A stretch of DNA of 64,000 bases from Auritidibacter sp. Marseille-P8566. GTDB taxonomy: Bacteria > Actinomycetota > Actinomycetes > Actinomycetales > Microbacteriaceae. Positions 18,587 to 29,185 of this stretch are shown piece by piece. Below the pieces are notes generated by a model that saw only the letters and a list, made by a program, of their open reading frames with translations, was not told the origin of the DNA and made no database searches. The stretch is taken from contig CAMDEE010000002.1 of the NCBI GenBank assembly GCA_945895375.1, positions 62,001-126,000 on the forward strand, in the 5' to 3' direction. The translations under genes and the position numbers were made by a program. The stretch's first letter is position 1. Every line of letters starts with the position of its first letter.

Positions 18587-19665
18587 TATTCGTTTTCACC
18601 AAGGGCTGCTAGGCGAGCTTCTTCATCTGCCTGAATGGCAGACTGAACAACAGGCTCTAGAGCCCCATCCATTACCTGATCTAGGTTGTATGCCTTGTAG
18701 CCAGTTCTGTGATCAGCAATACGGTTTTCAGGGAAGTTATAAGTTCTAATGCGCTCTGAACGGTCAACACTTTTAACCTGCGACTTTCTCGCAGCGCTTA
18801 GTTCGGCTTCAAGTGCTTCCTGCTGAGCAGCAAGTAGACGAGCTCTAAGAACACGCATCGCTGCTTCACGGTTTTGTAACTGAGACTTTTCGTTCTGCAT
18901 AGAAACAACAATTCCAGTTGGAATGTGGGTTAGTCGAACAGCCGAGTCGGTTGTGTTAACTGACTGACCACCAGGACCTGATGATCTGAACACGTCAACG
19001 CGAATTTCGTTAGCGGCAATCTCGAGTTCTTCAGGAGCATCAACTTCAGGGAAAACAAGAACACCGGCTGCTGAGGTGTGGATTCGGCCTTGAGTTTCAG
19101 TTACTGGAACACGCTGAACTCTGTGCACACCACCTTCATATTTCAGGTGAGCCCATACTCCTTCAGCAGGATCAGATGACTTGCCTTTGATAGCAATCTG
19201 GACGTCTTTGTATCCACCAAGATCTGATTCGTTCTTGTCGAGGATTTCTGTCTTCCAGCCCTTGCTGTTCGCATACTGGATATACATTCTGAACAAGTCG
19301 GCTGCGAATAGTGCTGACTCAGCACCACCTTCACCTGCTTTGATTTCCATAATGACATCGCGGCCATCGTCAGGGTCTCTAGGGATTAGTAGTCTGCGAA
19401 GTTTTTCTGTAGCTTCGTGGAGTTTTTCTTCCATTGCTGGAACTTCATCAGCAAAGCTCTCATCTTCCTTAGCCATATCTTTTGCAGCGTCAAGATCAGC
19501 CTGCGTTTCATTAACCACATGGTAAGCCGAAACAATTGCATTTAGCTCGGCATACCTGCGGTTAAGTTTCTTTGCAAGAACTGGGTTGGCGTGGACTGAG
19601 GCCTCTGAAAGCTGCTGTTGCAACTCTGCATGTTCAGCCAGTAAAGCCTGGACTGAAGATAACAT
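18586..19665 (-). CDS. prfA: Peptide chain release factor 1
   Basis: A 359-residue factor that reads UAA and UAG. The GGQ hydrolysis motif is at 232-234 and the tripeptide PVT (187-189) fits RF1's P-x-T codon-recognition element. Length is normal. It overlaps rho by one base upstream and prmC by one base downstream. Confidence 0.98.
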   Translation of the reverse strand: MLSSVQALLAEHAELQQQLSEASVHANPVLAKKLNRRYAELNAIVSAYHVVNETQADLDAAKDMAKEDESFADEVPAMEEKLHEATEKLRRLLIPRDPDDGRDVIMEIKAGEGGAESALFAADLFRMYIQYANSKGWKTEILDKNESDLGGYKDVQIAIKGKSSDPAEGVWAHLKYEGGVHRVQRVPVTETQGRIHTSAAGVLVFPEVDAPEELEIAANEIRVDVFRSSGPGGQSVNTTDSAVRLTHIPTGIVVSMQNEKSQLQNREAAMRVLRARLLAAQQEALEAELSAARKSQVKSVDRSERIRTYNFPENRIADHRTGYKAYNLDQVMDGALEPVVQSAIQADEEARLAALGENE

Positions 19666-21254
19666 TATTCGCTTTCAGATCCGCTTGCTACAGGCATTGA
19701 CTTCTGAACCATCATTAGGAACTCAACGTTGCTCTTAGTTTCCTTTAGACGGTTTAGAACTAGCTCAAGTGCTTGCTGCTGCTCAAGACCAGCTAGAGCA
19801 CGACGAAGCTTCCAAACAATCTTGGTCTCATCAGGGCTCATCAACATTTCTTCACGACGAGTACCAGATGCGTTCACATCAACAGCTGGGAAGATTCTCT
19901 TGTCAGCAAGTGAACGTGAAAGACGAAGTTCCATGTTTCCAGTTCCCTTGAACTCTTCGAAGATAACCTCATCCATCTTTGAACCAGTCTCAACAAGAGC
20001 GGTTGCAAGGATGGTTAGTGATCCACCGTCTTCAATGTTTCTAGCTGCACCAAAGAAACGCTTAGGTGGGTAAAGTGCTGATGAATCAACACCACCGGAA
20101 AGAATTCGACCAGAAGCTGGAGCTGAAAGGTTGTATGCACGACCTAGACGAGTAATTGAGTCAAGCAACACAACTACGTCGTGGCCCATCTCAACTAGAC
20201 GCTTCGCTCTTTCGATTGCAAGCTCTGCGACAGTTGTGTGATCTTCTGCTGGACGGTCAAAAGTAGAAGCAATAACTTCACCCTTAACTGTTCTCTGCAT
20301 GTCAGTAACTTCTTCAGGACGCTCATCAACTAGCACAACCATTAGGTGAACCTCTGGGTTGTTTACAGCAATTGAGTTTGCAATCGCCTGCAGAACTAGA
20401 GTCTTACCTGCCTTAGGAGGTGAAACGATAAGTCCACGCTGACCCTTACCAATAGGAGCTACCAGGTCAATGATTCGAGTTGAAAGCTTGTTTGGCTCTG
20501 TCTCTAGACGCAGACGCACCTGAGGATATAGCGGAGTCAATTTACCAAATTCAACACGGTTTGCTGCCTCTTCAGGAGTCTGACCATTAACAGTGTCAAC
20601 CCGAACAATTGCGTTGAACTTAGTTCTTGACGGTGAGTCACCTTCACGAGGCTGACGAATTGCACCGACAACAGCGTCACCCTTACGAAGTGAATACTTC
20701 TTTACCTGACCAAGGGATACATAAACATCGTTAGGACCAGCTAGGTAGCCTGAGGTGCGAACGAATGCGTAGTTGTCCAGGATGTCCAAGATACCCGCTA
20801 CAGGTACTAATACATCATCTGGAGATATCTCGGTATCAACTTCATCTCGCTCGTTGTTTCTTCTTGGACCACGGTCACGGAAGCGATCGTTGCCGCCACC
20901 ACGGTTGCGGTTACGGTTACGGTTACGGTTCTGACCCTGACGTTCATTTCTTTCAGAACGCTCTGGACGTTCGCTATCAACTTCACGGTCACGATTAGGA
21001 CGCTCTGAACTTGATTCCTGTGAACCTTCAGCCTTAGGAGCTGACTCAGCAGAATCTGCTGAACGGTTGCGAGTTCTAGTGTTAGTACGCTCTGGTGCTG
21101 CATCAGGAGACTTTGTTTCAGCAGCTGCCGCAGGGGCTTCTTCACTCTTACGAGAACGAGCTGGCTTCTTAGCTTCAGCTGGTGCGTCGGTTGCAGGAAC
21201 TGCAGTTACGCGACGGGTTCTCTTTGGTGAATTTTCTTTTTGGACTTCATCCAT
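19665..21254 (-). CDS. rho: Transcription termination factor Rho
   Basis: A 529-residue hexameric RNA helicase. The RNA-binding domain starts near residue 150 and is followed by the ATPase core ([12 protein letters not shown] Walker [16 protein letters not shown]). As in other actinobacteria, the usual N-terminal domain is replaced by a long low-complexity, arginine/asparagine/glycine-rich insertion (about residues 1-145), including an (RN)n run encoded by hexamer repeats. An intact Rho matters here because many convergent gene pairs leave no room for hairpin terminators. The ribosome site is AAGAAAGAG. Confidence 0.97.
   Translation of the reverse strand: MDEVQKENSPKRTRRVTAVPATDAPAEAKKPARSRKSEEAPAAAAETKSPDAAPERTNTRTRNRSADSAESAPKAEGSQESSSERPNRDREVDSERPERSERNERQGQNRNRNRNRNRGGGNDRFRDRGPRRNNERDEVDTEISPDDVLVPVAGILDILDNYAFVRTSGYLAGPNDVYVSLGQVKKYSLRKGDAVVGAIRQPREGDSPSRTKFNAIVRVDTVNGQTPEEAANRVEFGKLTPLYPQVRLRLETEPNKLSTRIIDLVAPIGKGQRGLIVSPPKAGKTLVLQAIANSIAVNNPEVHLMVVLVDERPEEVTDMQRTVKGEVIASTFDRPAEDHTTVAELAIERAKRLVEMGHDVVVLLDSITRLGRAYNLSAPASGRILSGGVDSSALYPPKRFFGAARNIEDGGSLTILATALVETGSKMDEVIFEEFKGTGNMELRLSRSLADKRIFPAVDVNASGTRREEMLMSPDETKIVWKLRRALAGLEQQQALELVLNRLKETKSNVEFLMMVQKSMPVASGSESE
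20902..20931. repeat. GGTTACG-type hexamer tandem repeat inside rho
   Basis: About five consecutive copies of GGTT(A/G)C-type hexamers on the plus strand encode the alternating Arg-Asn stretch in the Rho insertion domain. Such a short repeat could vary in copy number by slippage in 6-base steps while keeping the frame. Confidence 0.75.
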
Positions 21255-21313
21255 GTTTGTTTGACTCTTTCTTATTTAGCAATCGGTTTCTTGTTTGAGG
21301 TGGATTGCTTGTT

Positions 21314-21352
21314 GCATGACCCTTGTCATGCAGGAACCGTAAGTTTTTACGG
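21314..21352. promoter_or_regulatory. Two adjacent small hairpins between thrB and rho
   Basis: GCATGAC-CCTT-GTCATGC (21314-21331) and CCGTAA-GTTT-TTACGG (21337-21352) sit in the 115-base gap after rho's start. Neither has a clear T-run on the minus strand. They may be a weak terminator for thrB read-through or part of a rho leader. The rest of the gap shows nothing recognisable. Confidence 0.4.
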
Positions 21353-21369
21353 GATCTGATTTTGGATGG

Positions 21370-22323
21370 CTATTTGTTAGCCCCAAGATTTGTGTACGTT
21401 GCTACAGTAGCACCTTTGAAGTCTACAGCCAACATTAAAGGGCTCCAACTAGGGAAAAGTTCAGATGCGAGGCTTGCTGCAGCAAGTCTTTGGGCCGGAT
21501 CACTGGCCAAAACCAACACTGAAGGCCCTGCCCCTGAAACCACAGCAGCATGTCCGGAATTACGAAGAGCGGTGATTAGAGCGTCAGTTTCAGGCATGGC
21601 TTTAGCCCTGTATGCCTGGTGCAAACGGTCTTCTGTAGCTGCTAGAAGTAACTCTGGACTCTGGGTTAGAGCGGCAATAAGAAGTGCTGATCTTGAAACG
21701 TTGAACACAGCATCATCGTGCGGAACAGAGTCAGGCTGAAGTGATCTTGCCAGTTCTGTGGACATTTTGTTCTTAGGAACTAGAACTAATGGTGAGACCC
21801 CTCTGTGCACAAAGAGCTTCTTATGCTTAGGTCCGTTCTCATCTTGCCAAGCAATAGTTAGGCCACCGAATAGTGCTGGAGCGACGTTGTCTGGATGACC
21901 TTCAAGCTTGGTTGCAATTTCAAGAAGCTGAGTTGGAGTTATCTCAACAATTCCTTCAAGTAATCCCTTGGCTGCCATAATTCCTGAAACTACTGCAGCT
22001 CCTGAAGAACCCATTCCCCTACCGTGCGGAATAAAGTTGTGTGCTCTAAGTCTTAGACCAGGTAAAGGTTGTCTTAGATATTGAAAAGTGTAGGCAATAG
22101 CTTTAACTACTAGATTCTCATCGCCAGTTGGAACTTCACCTTGACCTTCACCAATAACTTCAACCTGAGCATCAAGAGCATCTACTGCTTGAACTTCAAG
22201 TTCGTCATAAAAAGAAAGTGCCATGCCGAGTGTGTCAAACCCTGGACCTAGGTTTGCTGTTGTTGCTGGAACTTTGACAACAACTTTTCTACCCAGCATC
22301 GCATTGGCTTGATCTAAACGCAT
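21370..22323 (-). CDS. thrB: Homoserine kinase
   Basis: A 317-residue GHMP-family kinase that phosphorylates homoserine for threonine synthesis. Motifs: VPATTANLGPGFDTLG near residue 20 and the ATP-binding IPHGRGMGSSGAAVVSG. The C-terminal AAVVSGAGPSVLVLA is the third GHMP motif. The start codon overlaps the thrC stop (TAATG). Confidence 0.96.
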   Translation of the reverse strand: MRLDQANAMLGRKVVVKVPATTANLGPGFDTLGMALSFYDELEVQAVDALDAQVEVIGEGQGEVPTGDENLVVKAIAYTFQYLRQPLPGLRLRAHNFIPHGRGMGSSGAAVVSGIMAAKGLLEGIVEITPTQLLEIATKLEGHPDNVAPALFGGLTIAWQDENGPKHKKLFVHRGVSPLVLVPKNKMSTELARSLQPDSVPHDDAVFNVSRSALLIAALTQSPELLLAATEDRLHQAYRAKAMPETDALITALRNSGHAAVVSGAGPSVLVLASDPAQRLAAASLASELFPSWSPLMLAVDFKGATVATYTNLGANK

Positions 22324-23402
22324 TAGTTTTTATCCAATCCAAGAAGCTCTGCAACTTCGCCTGTTTCCTTGGAACAAGAGGTCGGAGAAATGTCATTTCC
22401 GTAAGCATCCTTCAAAGCCCAACCAACATCTTTTAGACCGTGACCTGTGACGGTGACAACAATCTTGGCATTTGCAGGAACTTTGCCCAGCTTTGAATTT
22501 TTGAATAGACCAGCTGCACCAGTCGCTGAAGAAGGCTCAACGAAGACACCAACCTCATTAGATAGGAACCGGTGCATCCAGAGAATCTCTTCATCGGTAA
22601 CTGCTCCGAACTCTCCCCTGCTGCAATCTTGAGCACTCAGAGCTAGATCCCAAGAAGCTGGGTTACCAATACGAATAGCAGTTGCAATAGTTTCTGGGTT
22701 AGCAATCGGGTGACCTGCAACAAAAGGTGCTGAACCCTCTGCTTGGAAGCCCCACATCACAGGAACGCCCTTGATGTTACCCTCGTTGAACTCTTCAAGG
22801 TAACCCTTGAAATAGGCACTGTAGTTACCCGCATTACCAACCGGCATCACATGGAAATCAGGAGCAAAGCCTAAAGACTCAACTACCTCAAAGCTGGCTG
22901 TTTTCTGCCCTTCAATACGGTCAGGGTTCACCGAGTTCACTAGGTGCACAGCGTAGTTTTCACTTAGTTCACGAGCCAAAACCAAGCAGTCATCGAAGTT
23001 ACCTCGCACCTGCAAAATCTCTGCCTTATGAGCAACTGCTTGAGCTAACTTACCCATGGTGATTTTGCCCTCAGGGATAAGAACTACAGATTTGATTCCA
23101 GCAGCAGCTGCATATGCAGCAGCACTAGCTGAGGTGTTACCAGTTGATGCACAAATAACAGCCTTAGCTCCATGAGCAACAGCCTTTGTAACCGCCATGG
23201 TCATGCCACGATCTTTGAATGAACCGGTTGGGTTCATGCCTTCAACCTTTAGCCATACTTCCGCTGCTCCAACGAGCTTTGCTAGTGCAGGAGCTTCAAC
23301 CAAAGGTGTTCCACCCTCACCCAAAGTAATTACCTTGGTGCCAGGAGCAATATCCAATCGATCAAAATACTCGTTGATAACTCCACGCCATTGCTGTGCC
23401 AT
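22323..23402 (-). CDS. thrC: Threonine synthase
   Basis: A 359-residue PLP enzyme converting O-phosphohomoserine to threonine. The PLP lysine is Lys63 in [23 protein letters not shown] is the phosphate-binding loop region. It sits between hom and thrB in the threonine operon, with 2 bases to hom. Confidence 0.96.
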   Translation of the reverse strand: MAQQWRGVINEYFDRLDIAPGTKVITLGEGGTPLVEAPALAKLVGAAEVWLKVEGMNPTGSFKDRGMTMAVTKAVAHGAKAVICASTGNTSASAAAYAAAAGIKSVVLIPEGKITMGKLAQAVAHKAEILQVRGNFDDCLVLARELSENYAVHLVNSVNPDRIEGQKTASFEVVESLGFAPDFHVMPVGNAGNYSAYFKGYLEEFNEGNIKGVPVMWGFQAEGSAPFVAGHPIANPETIATAIRIGNPASWDLALSAQDCSRGEFGAVTDEEILWMHRFLSNEVGVFVEPSSATGAAGLFKNSKLGKVPANAKIVVTVTGHGLKDVGWALKDAYGNDISPTSCSKETGEVAELLGLDKN

Positions 23403-23404
23403 TT

Positions 23405-24721
23405 TTATACTCCTTCAACTCTGATAACAGAGGTGATTTGTTCAACGGCAGCACTGGCGTCGAGTTCACTTACTACAGCAGCTAACGATTTATCGCTAGC
23501 CTCATGAGTTCCAATTTCAAGCCAAGCAGTAGTTTCTGCCTGAATCATCTTTGAAGACTGTTCAACTGTTTCGATAGAAACATTGTGTGAAGCAAATATG
23601 TTTGCAACCGATGCCAGAACACCAGGCTGGTCAGTAACTTCCAAAGTAATTTGGTAGCGAGTCTTGATTCGGCTAATTGGTAAAACTTCTAATTCAGCGT
23701 GCACTGAGTCAGCCAAACCAGGTCCACCAGCAACGTGACGCTTAGCAGCAGAAACAAGATCACCCATCACAGCTGATGCTGTTTGAATACCACCAGCTCC
23801 TGCACCATAGAACATTAGGCTTCCAGCAGCTTCTGCTTCGACGAATACAGCGTTGAACGCTCCGCGAACTGCAGCCAGTGGATGCTCTAGTGGAACCATT
23901 GCAGGATAAACGCGAACTGAAATTCCTTCTTCTGGATTCTGGCTGTCGGCAGCAATCTTTTCGCAGATTGCTAGAAGCTTGATTACATAACCATCTCGCT
24001 TAGCTGCAGCAATCTGAGCTTGAGTAACTTTTGTAATTCCCTCACGGTAAACCTTCTCCAGAGGAACTTCAGTATGGAAAGCAAGAGATGCCAAGATGGC
24101 TGCTTTTTGAGCGGCATCGTAACCTTCAACATCCAGCGCAGGATCTGCTTCTAGATAACCTAGTTTGGTTGCTTCAGCCATAGCATCTTCAAGAGTTGAA
24201 CCAGTTGTATCCATACGGTCAAGAATGAAGTTAGTTGAACCATTGACAATACCCATGATGCGCTTGACTTTATCTCCCGCAAGAGATTCACGCAGCGGTC
24301 TAATAATTGGAATTGCTCCAGCAACGGCTGCCTCAAAGTAAAGTTGAGCACCAACTTGTTCAGCTACATCAAATAGCTCTGTTCCATGAGTTGCCAAGAG
24401 AGCCTTGTTAGCTGTGATGACATCGCTGCCTGAGTTAAGTGCTGCCAAGATATAAGTTCTAGCTGGTTCAATGCCACCCATTACTTCAATAACAATGTCA
24501 GCACCAAGAATTAGTTGATCTGCTTCAGTTGTGATTAGATCTTGAGGAATGCCATAGTTTCTTGCGGCACGCTTATCTCTAACTAGCACTCCAGCTAACT
24601 GAAGTTCTGCACCAACTCGAGCAGCAAGCTCATCTTTGTTTTCGAGAATAAGTCTGGCTACCTGAGAGCCAACAGAACCTGCTCCTAGAAGAGCAACTCT
24701 TAGTGGACGATACTCAATCAT
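23405..24721 (-). CDS. hom: Homoserine dehydrogenase with ACT domain
   Basis: A 438-residue enzyme reducing aspartate semialdehyde to homoserine. The N-terminal Rossmann motif is [11 protein letters not shown], and the catalytic region includes [11 protein letters not shown] and [20 protein letters not shown]-terminal ACT domain (about 358-430, [14 protein letters not shown]) suggests feedback control by threonine. It overlaps lysA by 4 bases. Confidence 0.97.
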   Translation of the reverse strand: MIEYRPLRVALLGAGSVGSQVARLILENKDELAARVGAELQLAGVLVRDKRAARNYGIPQDLITTEADQLILGADIVIEVMGGIEPARTYILAALNSGSDVITANKALLATHGTELFDVAEQVGAQLYFEAAVAGAIPIIRPLRESLAGDKVKRIMGIVNGSTNFILDRMDTTGSTLEDAMAEATKLGYLEADPALDVEGYDAAQKAAILASLAFHTEVPLEKVYREGITKVTQAQIAAAKRDGYVIKLLAICEKIAADSQNPEEGISVRVYPAMVPLEHPLAAVRGAFNAVFVEAEAAGSLMFYGAGAGGIQTASAVMGDLVSAAKRHVAGGPGLADSVHAELEVLPISRIKTRYQITLEVTDQPGVLASVANIFASHNVSIETVEQSSKMIQAETTAWLEIGTHEASDKSLAAVVSELDASAAVEQITSVIRVEGV

Positions 24722-26109
24722 CTTGACACCTTTACATCTCTTGCGAGTAGATCTTCTTCAGTCTCAGATCTAACGATTAGATCTACTTTGCCATTAGAAA
24801 CCGCAACAACGGCTGCTCTTGCTAGGTAGTTGTAATTACTAGCTAGAGAGAAACAGTATGCGCCAGTGGTCGCAACAGCTAATAGGTCATTAGGCGCAAC
24901 ATCTTCAGGAAGATATGCGTCTTTGACAACGATATCTCCTGACTCACAGTGTTTACCAACAACACGAGATAGCGCTGGTGCTGCTTTTGATTCTCTAGAA
25001 ACCAGAGAAACGCTGTAATCAGCTCCATAGAGGGCGGGTCTAGCGTTATCACTCATGCCACCATCGATGCTGACATACTTTCTAACTTCAGCATCTTCAC
25101 CAACAAGAACATCTTTAGTGGTTCCAACGTTATAAAGAGTTATTCCGCTAGGTCCAACAATTGCTCGACCTGGCTCATAGGCGAGAACTGGAATTGGAAT
25201 ACCGTACTTTTCACACTCGTCAGCTACTGCGTCAGTGATCGCCTTGGCAACATCTTCGATCTCAAGTGGCTTATCTGCTGGGGTGTAAGCAACACCAAAG
25301 CCTCCACCTAGGTTCATCTCTGGCACTGGCCCGCCCTTGAGAAGCTCTGCCTGCAGGCTAACAAGACGCTTGGCTGCTTCAACGAAACCTTCAACAGCAA
25401 AAATCTGTGAACCAATATGTGAATGTAAACCTAGGAACTGTAGGTGCTTGTGTGATCTGATCTTTTCAACCAGCGAAGGAACATCAGCCATGGCAATCCC
25501 GAACTTCTGGTCTTCTCTAGCAGTAGCAAGATACTCGTGGGTATGGGCATGAACACCACTGTTAACTCTGAGTCTCACCGGCTGGATTCTGTCTTGCGCT
25601 CCAGCAGCTGAGGCAATTCTTTCGATTTCGATATCGCTGTCAATAACAATCACGCCAACACCAGCAGATACTGCTCTACCGATTTCACTGTGGGATTTGT
25701 TGTTACCGTGCAGACCAATTCGCTTAGGGTCAATTCCCCCGGCTAGCGCAACGGCTAGTTCACCACCGGATGACACATCAATGTTCATACCGAGTTCATC
25801 CACCCAGCGCACTACCTCAGTAGAAAGGAATGCCTTGCTCGCATAGTAAATCTTTGATGTTGTCTCACGCTTGGCTGCTGCCACTGAGAAAGCTTTGATG
25901 ATCTGGTTTGCTCGATCAAAGAATTCAGTTTTATCTAAAACGTAAAGCGGAGAGCCAAACTGAGCAACTAAGTCGCCAACAGCATTACCACCGATAGAAA
26001 CATTTCCATCGGATTCTCTTTTGAAGCTCTTCGGCCAAATGCCTGGCGCAAAGCTATTCACATCTTGAGGTTTTTCTAACCACGCAGGAGCAAGTTGATT
26101 GTTATTCAT
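24718..26109 (-). CDS. lysA: Diaminopimelate decarboxylase
   Basis: A 463-residue PLP enzyme of fold type III making L-lysine from meso-DAP. The PLP lysine is Lys92 in YYASKAF; HSHIGSQIF and NLGGGFG are conserved substrate and phosphate sites. With dapD and dapE at 56.6-58.7 kb it shows the succinylase branch of lysine synthesis. It overlaps argS by one base and hom by four. Confidence 0.97.
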   Translation of the reverse strand: MNNNQLAPAWLEKPQDVNSFAPGIWPKSFKRESDGNVSIGGNAVGDLVAQFGSPLYVLDKTEFFDRANQIIKAFSVAAAKRETTSKIYYASKAFLSTEVVRWVDELGMNIDVSSGGELAVALAGGIDPKRIGLHGNNKSHSEIGRAVSAGVGVIVIDSDIEIERIASAAGAQDRIQPVRLRVNSGVHAHTHEYLATAREDQKFGIAMADVPSLVEKIRSHKHLQFLGLHSHIGSQIFAVEGFVEAAKRLVSLQAELLKGGPVPEMNLGGGFGVAYTPADKPLEIEDVAKAITDAVADECEKYGIPIPVLAYEPGRAIVGPSGITLYNVGTTKDVLVGEDAEVRKYVSIDGGMSDNARPALYGADYSVSLVSRESKAAPALSRVVGKHCESGDIVVKDAYLPEDVAPNDLLAVATTGAYCFSLASNYNYLARAAVVAVSNGKVDLIVRSETEEDLLARDVKVSR

Positions 26110-27773
26110 TACATCCGCTCCGGTGCACTTACGCCTAGGACCTTTAGTCCATTAGCTAGAACCACAGAAGCAGCGTTATTCAACCAAAGTCTCGTTCTGT
26201 GCACGGACTCGACTGCATTACCTGAAAGCGGTGTTACACGACATGCGTCATACCAGCGGTGATAAACACCGGCAACTTCTTCAAGATATCTAGCAACCAG
26301 GTGCGGTGCTCGTTCAGTAGATGAGTGCGCCATAACTGCTGGGAACCTGGCAAGAGCAGCCAAAAGGTTTGATTCACTTTCGTGAGTTAGCAGACTTGGG
26401 TCAAACTCACTGTCATCAACTGCTAGCGAGACAGCGTTGTTAGCAACCTGCTTGGTTCTAGCGTGTGCGTACTGCACATAAAACACAGGGTTGTCGTTGG
26501 TCTTCTTAGATAGTTGATCAAGATCAATATCAACCATTGAGTTGATTGAAGATCTGGTTAGCGCATATCTAGCTGCATCCACTCCAACCGCATCAACAAG
26601 ATCTTCCATTGTGACAACAGTACCCGCGCGCTTAGACATACGAACTGGTTCACCGTCTTTGACTAGGTTCACTAGTTGACCAATAAGAATCTCAAGATTC
26701 ACACCAGGCTCATCACCGAATGCTGCACACATCGCCATCATTCTCTGCACATAACCGTGGTGGTCAGCACCAAGCATGTAAATAGCTTGATCAAATCCAC
26801 GTTCACGCTTATCTAGGTAGTAAGCAAGATCTCCTGCAATGTATGCTGCTTCTCCATCACTCTTGATAACAACACGATCTCTGTCATCACCAAATGTTGT
26901 TGAGCGCAACCAAACAGCACCATCTTGGTCATAAATGTGACCTAAGGTTCTAAGTCTTTCAATGGCTTTCTGGACAGCACCCTGCTCATAGAGCGAGTTC
27001 TCGTGGAAGAAGACATCGAAGTGAACACCGAACTTCTCTAGGGATTCACGAATCTCCCCAAACATTAGGTCAACGCCAGCTGCTCTGAAAGTTTCTTTAG
27101 CTTCATCCTCAGGTAGTGAGGTTGCATTAGGGTGCTTCTCCACTACTGCTTTAGCGATCTGGTTGATGTATTCACCGGAGTAACCATCTTCAGGTGCATC
27201 TTCATTTCTTGCAGCAGCTAGTAGTGATCTGGCGAACCTATCAATCTGCGCACCGTGGTCATTGAAGTAATACTCTCTAGTGACCTTTGCTCCTTGTGCT
27301 TCAAAAATTCGGGCTAGTGAATCGCCAACTGCTGCCCAACGAGTTCCTCCGATGTGAATAGGTCCCGTTGGATTCGCTGAAACGAACTCTAGGTTCATCT
27401 TGATTCCAGCAAGAAGATTTCCTAGACCATAAGAATCACCGGCTTGAACAATTTGCTTAGCAAGTTCTCCAGCAGCAGCTGCACTGAGTGTGATGTTTAT
27501 AAAACCAGGACCTGCAACATCTACCTTTGAAATGCCGGCTACGCTTTCAAGTTCTTTAGCTAACAACACTGCTAACTCTCTAGGGTTTGACCCAAGCTTC
27601 ACAGCCCACTGCATTGCAACATTTGTTGCCCAGTCACCGTGGTCACGATTCTTTGGTCTTTCAACGATGACCTCAGATGGCAGTTCAATAGTCGACAACT
27701 TGCCCTGGGACTGCAGAGAGCCCAGGATGGCAAGAATGTGACTGGATAGATCTGCAGGGGTCACGTGATGCAC
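26109..27773 (-). CDS. argS: Arginyl-tRNA synthetase
   Basis: A class I synthetase of 554 residues. The HIGH motif appears as HIGG (140-143) in [10 protein letters not shown], and MSKR replaces KMSKS. The C-terminal anticodon-binding helical domain includes [10 protein letters not shown]. The ATG at 27773 is possible, but AAAGG lies 8 bases before a GTG at 27764 (residue 4), which may be the true start. It heads the argS-lysA-hom-thrC-thrB operon and lies next to a divergent tRNA-Arg gene. Confidence 0.96.
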   Translation of the reverse strand: MHHVTPADLSSHILAILGSLQSQGKLSTIELPSEVIVERPKNRDHGDWATNVAMQWAVKLGSNPRELAVLLAKELESVAGISKVDVAGPGFINITLSAAAAGELAKQIVQAGDSYGLGNLLAGIKMNLEFVSANPTGPIHIGGTRWAAVGDSLARIFEAQGAKVTREYYFNDHGAQIDRFARSLLAAARNEDAPEDGYSGEYINQIAKAVVEKHPNATSLPEDEAKETFRAAGVDLMFGEIRESLEKFGVHFDVFFHENSLYEQGAVQKAIERLRTLGHIYDQDGAVWLRSTTFGDDRDRVVIKSDGEAAYIAGDLAYYLDKRERGFDQAIYMLGADHHGYVQRMMAMCAAFGDEPGVNLEILIGQLVNLVKDGEPVRMSKRAGTVVTMEDLVDAVGVDAARYALTRSSINSMVDIDLDQLSKKTNDNPVFYVQYAHARTKQVANNAVSLAVDDSEFDPSLLTHESESNLLAALARFPAVMAHSSTERAPHLVARYLEEVAGVYHRWYDACRVTPLSGNAVESVHRTRLWLNNAASVVLANGLKVLGVSAPERM

Positions 27774-27847
27774 CTTTACTTTGGGGAGTAGATTGATTGG
27801 GCTTCAAGGCCACAACGCCTACGCCGGTAATGCCCCAAGTCTACCAA

Positions 27848-27876
27848 AGTGCCCGTAAAGGCCATAAGGGGGCACT
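27848..27876. other. Hairpin in the argS/tRNA-Arg divergent gap
   Basis: AGTGCCC (27848-27854) and GGGCACT (27870-27876) are inverted around 15 bases. The gap (27774-27919) must hold the promoters of argS and the tRNA. The hairpin's role is unknown, and no T-box or riboswitch core is recognisable. Confidence 0.35.
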
Positions 27877-27919
27877 GCCCTAATGGATAGACGGCTGGTA
27901 GTCTGGGCTTATCCGCTAA

Positions 27920-27991
27920 GCCCCCATAGCTCAGGGGATAGAGCACCGCCCTCCGGAGGCGGGGGCGCAGGTTCGATTCCTGCTGGGGGCA
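27920..27991 (+). tRNA. tRNA-Arg (anticodon CCG)
   Basis: A 72-base cloverleaf with acceptor GCCCCCA/TGGGGGC, D stem GCTC/GAGC, anticodon stem CCGCC/GGCGG with loop CTCCGGA (anticodon CCG, reading CGG), and T stem GCAGG/CCTGC. The discriminator is A27991 and CCA is not encoded. dedA begins one base later. Confidence 0.95.
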
Positions 27992-27992
27992 C

Positions 27993-28649
27993 GTGAATAT
28001 AAACGACATACTGCATTTCGATTTTGAGTCCGTCCTAGCAGGAATGGGCCCAGCCGCCATGATATTGGTCAGCCTTGTGGTCATGGCTGAAACTGGGCTC
28101 TTTATCGGTGTCATCATGCCAGGTGGTGACTCTCTCCTATTTGCTGTTGGAGTCATGATTGGTGCTGGGGTTATCGATTTTCCGATCTGGCTGGCCTGCA
28201 TCGTGATTTCAGTATCGGCAGTGATTGGCGACCAGCTCGGATACTTCATAGGAAGAAAAGCAGGACCTGCAATCTTCAAGAGACCAGATTCAAAATTCTT
28301 TAGTCAAGACAACGCTGTTCGTGCTCAAGCGTTCTTTGTGAAGTATGGAGCGAAAGCAGTTATCTTTGCTCACTTTGTTCCAGTTATGAGAACCTTCATT
28401 CCTGTAGCTGCAGGAGTAGGTCAGATGAAATATGCCTACTACCTTCGATACAACCTCATTGGTGCAGCATCTTGGGGATTGATAGTTCCACTAATCGGCT
28501 ACTTCTTGGGAAGCATTCCATTCGTTAGAGAAAACGTGATTCTTGTGACTCTAGGTCTAGTCGCAATTTCCTTTATTCCAGTTGTGCTAGAAGTTATAAA
28601 GGCAAGAACAGAAAAACTAGCTTCTAAAGTAACTAATCAGTCCGCTTAA
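27993..28649 (+). CDS. DedA-family membrane protein
   Basis: A 218-residue polytopic membrane protein. It has the DedA signature MAETGLFIGVIMPGGDSLLF near residues 31-50, GRKAGPAIFKRPDSKFF, and the FVPVMRTFIPVAAG amphipathic segment. DedA proteins are now viewed as undecaprenyl-phosphate or phospholipid flippases/scramblases; the substrate here is unknown. The GTG start is one base after the tRNA discriminator, which is consistent with the usual distance from start to motif. The 3' end overlaps convergent rdgB by 33 bases. Confidence 0.87.
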   Translation: MNINDILHFDFESVLAGMGPAAMILVSLVVMAETGLFIGVIMPGGDSLLFAVGVMIGAGVIDFPIWLACIVISVSAVIGDQLGYFIGRKAGPAIFKRPDSKFFSQDNAVRAQAFFVKYGAKAVIFAHFVPVMRTFIPVAAGVGQMKYAYYLRYNLIGAASWGLIVPLIGYFLGSIPFVRENVILVTLGLVAISFIPVVLEVIKARTEKLASKVTNQSA

Positions 28650-29183
28650 AGCTTGTGCTCTGTGACTAAGTGCATTCTTAACTTCTGGTTCTAGTTCGGC
28701 CGCAGTTTGAGTGAATCCTTCTGGAATAAACACCGGATCATAACCATGACCATTGGTGCCGCGTTCTTCAGTAGCTATAACACCTGGCCATACTCCAGTG
28801 AAACTTATTTCACCATCATCAGTAACTAGAGCGATAGTGCAAACAAATGAAGCTGCTCTGTGTTCAGATGCAATGTCCTTTAGCTGAGCAAGCAGAAGTC
28901 TTCTATTCGCAACATTGTCTTTGGTTCCTGACCAGATCGCTGTGAAGATACCAGGTGCTCCACCGAGAATCTCAACCGCTAAACCAGAATCATCAGCTAA
29001 AGCAGGAAGTCCTGTGTGTTTGTGAGCAGCCCTTGCCTTGATAAGTGCATTCTCTAGAAAAGAGATCCCATCTTCAACTGGTTCAGGGCCGTCATAGCCA
29101 ATCAGATCTAAACCAACAGGTTCTAAGATGGCTCTGAGTTCTTGAACCTTGCCTTGGTTATGGGTTGCTAAAACAATTTGCAT
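28617..29183 (-). CDS. rdgB: Non-canonical purine NTP pyrophosphatase (RdgB/HAM1)
   Basis: A 188-residue house-cleaning enzyme hydrolysing dITP/XTP to the monophosphate. Motifs: THNQGKVQELRAIL at the N-terminus, LADDSGLAVEILGGAPG, and GHGYDPVFIPEG. It follows rph by 2 bases in a murI-rph-rdgB cluster, the usual actinobacterial arrangement. Confidence 0.95.
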   Translation of the reverse strand: MQIVLATHNQGKVQELRAILEPVGLDLIGYDGPEPVEDGISFLENALIKARAAHKHTGLPALADDSGLAVEILGGAPGIFTAIWSGTKDNVANRRLLLAQLKDIASEHRAASFVCTIALVTDDGEISFTGVWPGVIATEERGTNGHGYDPVFIPEGFTQTAAELEPEVKNALSHRAQALSGLISYFRS

Positions 29184-29185
29184 TA

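Noticed and set aside
20902-20931. Telomere-like or CRISPR-like repeat
   Set aside because: The hexamers are in frame inside rho, have no spacers, and simply encode Arg-Asn repeats.
27774-27919. T-box or other riboswitch upstream of argS/tRNA-Arg
   Set aside because: Only a 7-bp inverted repeat is visible; no T-box core or antiterminator pattern was found.
27776-28279. Minus-strand open frame across tRNA-Arg and dedA
   Set aside because: It runs antisense through a clear tRNA and a clear DedA gene; no homology seen.
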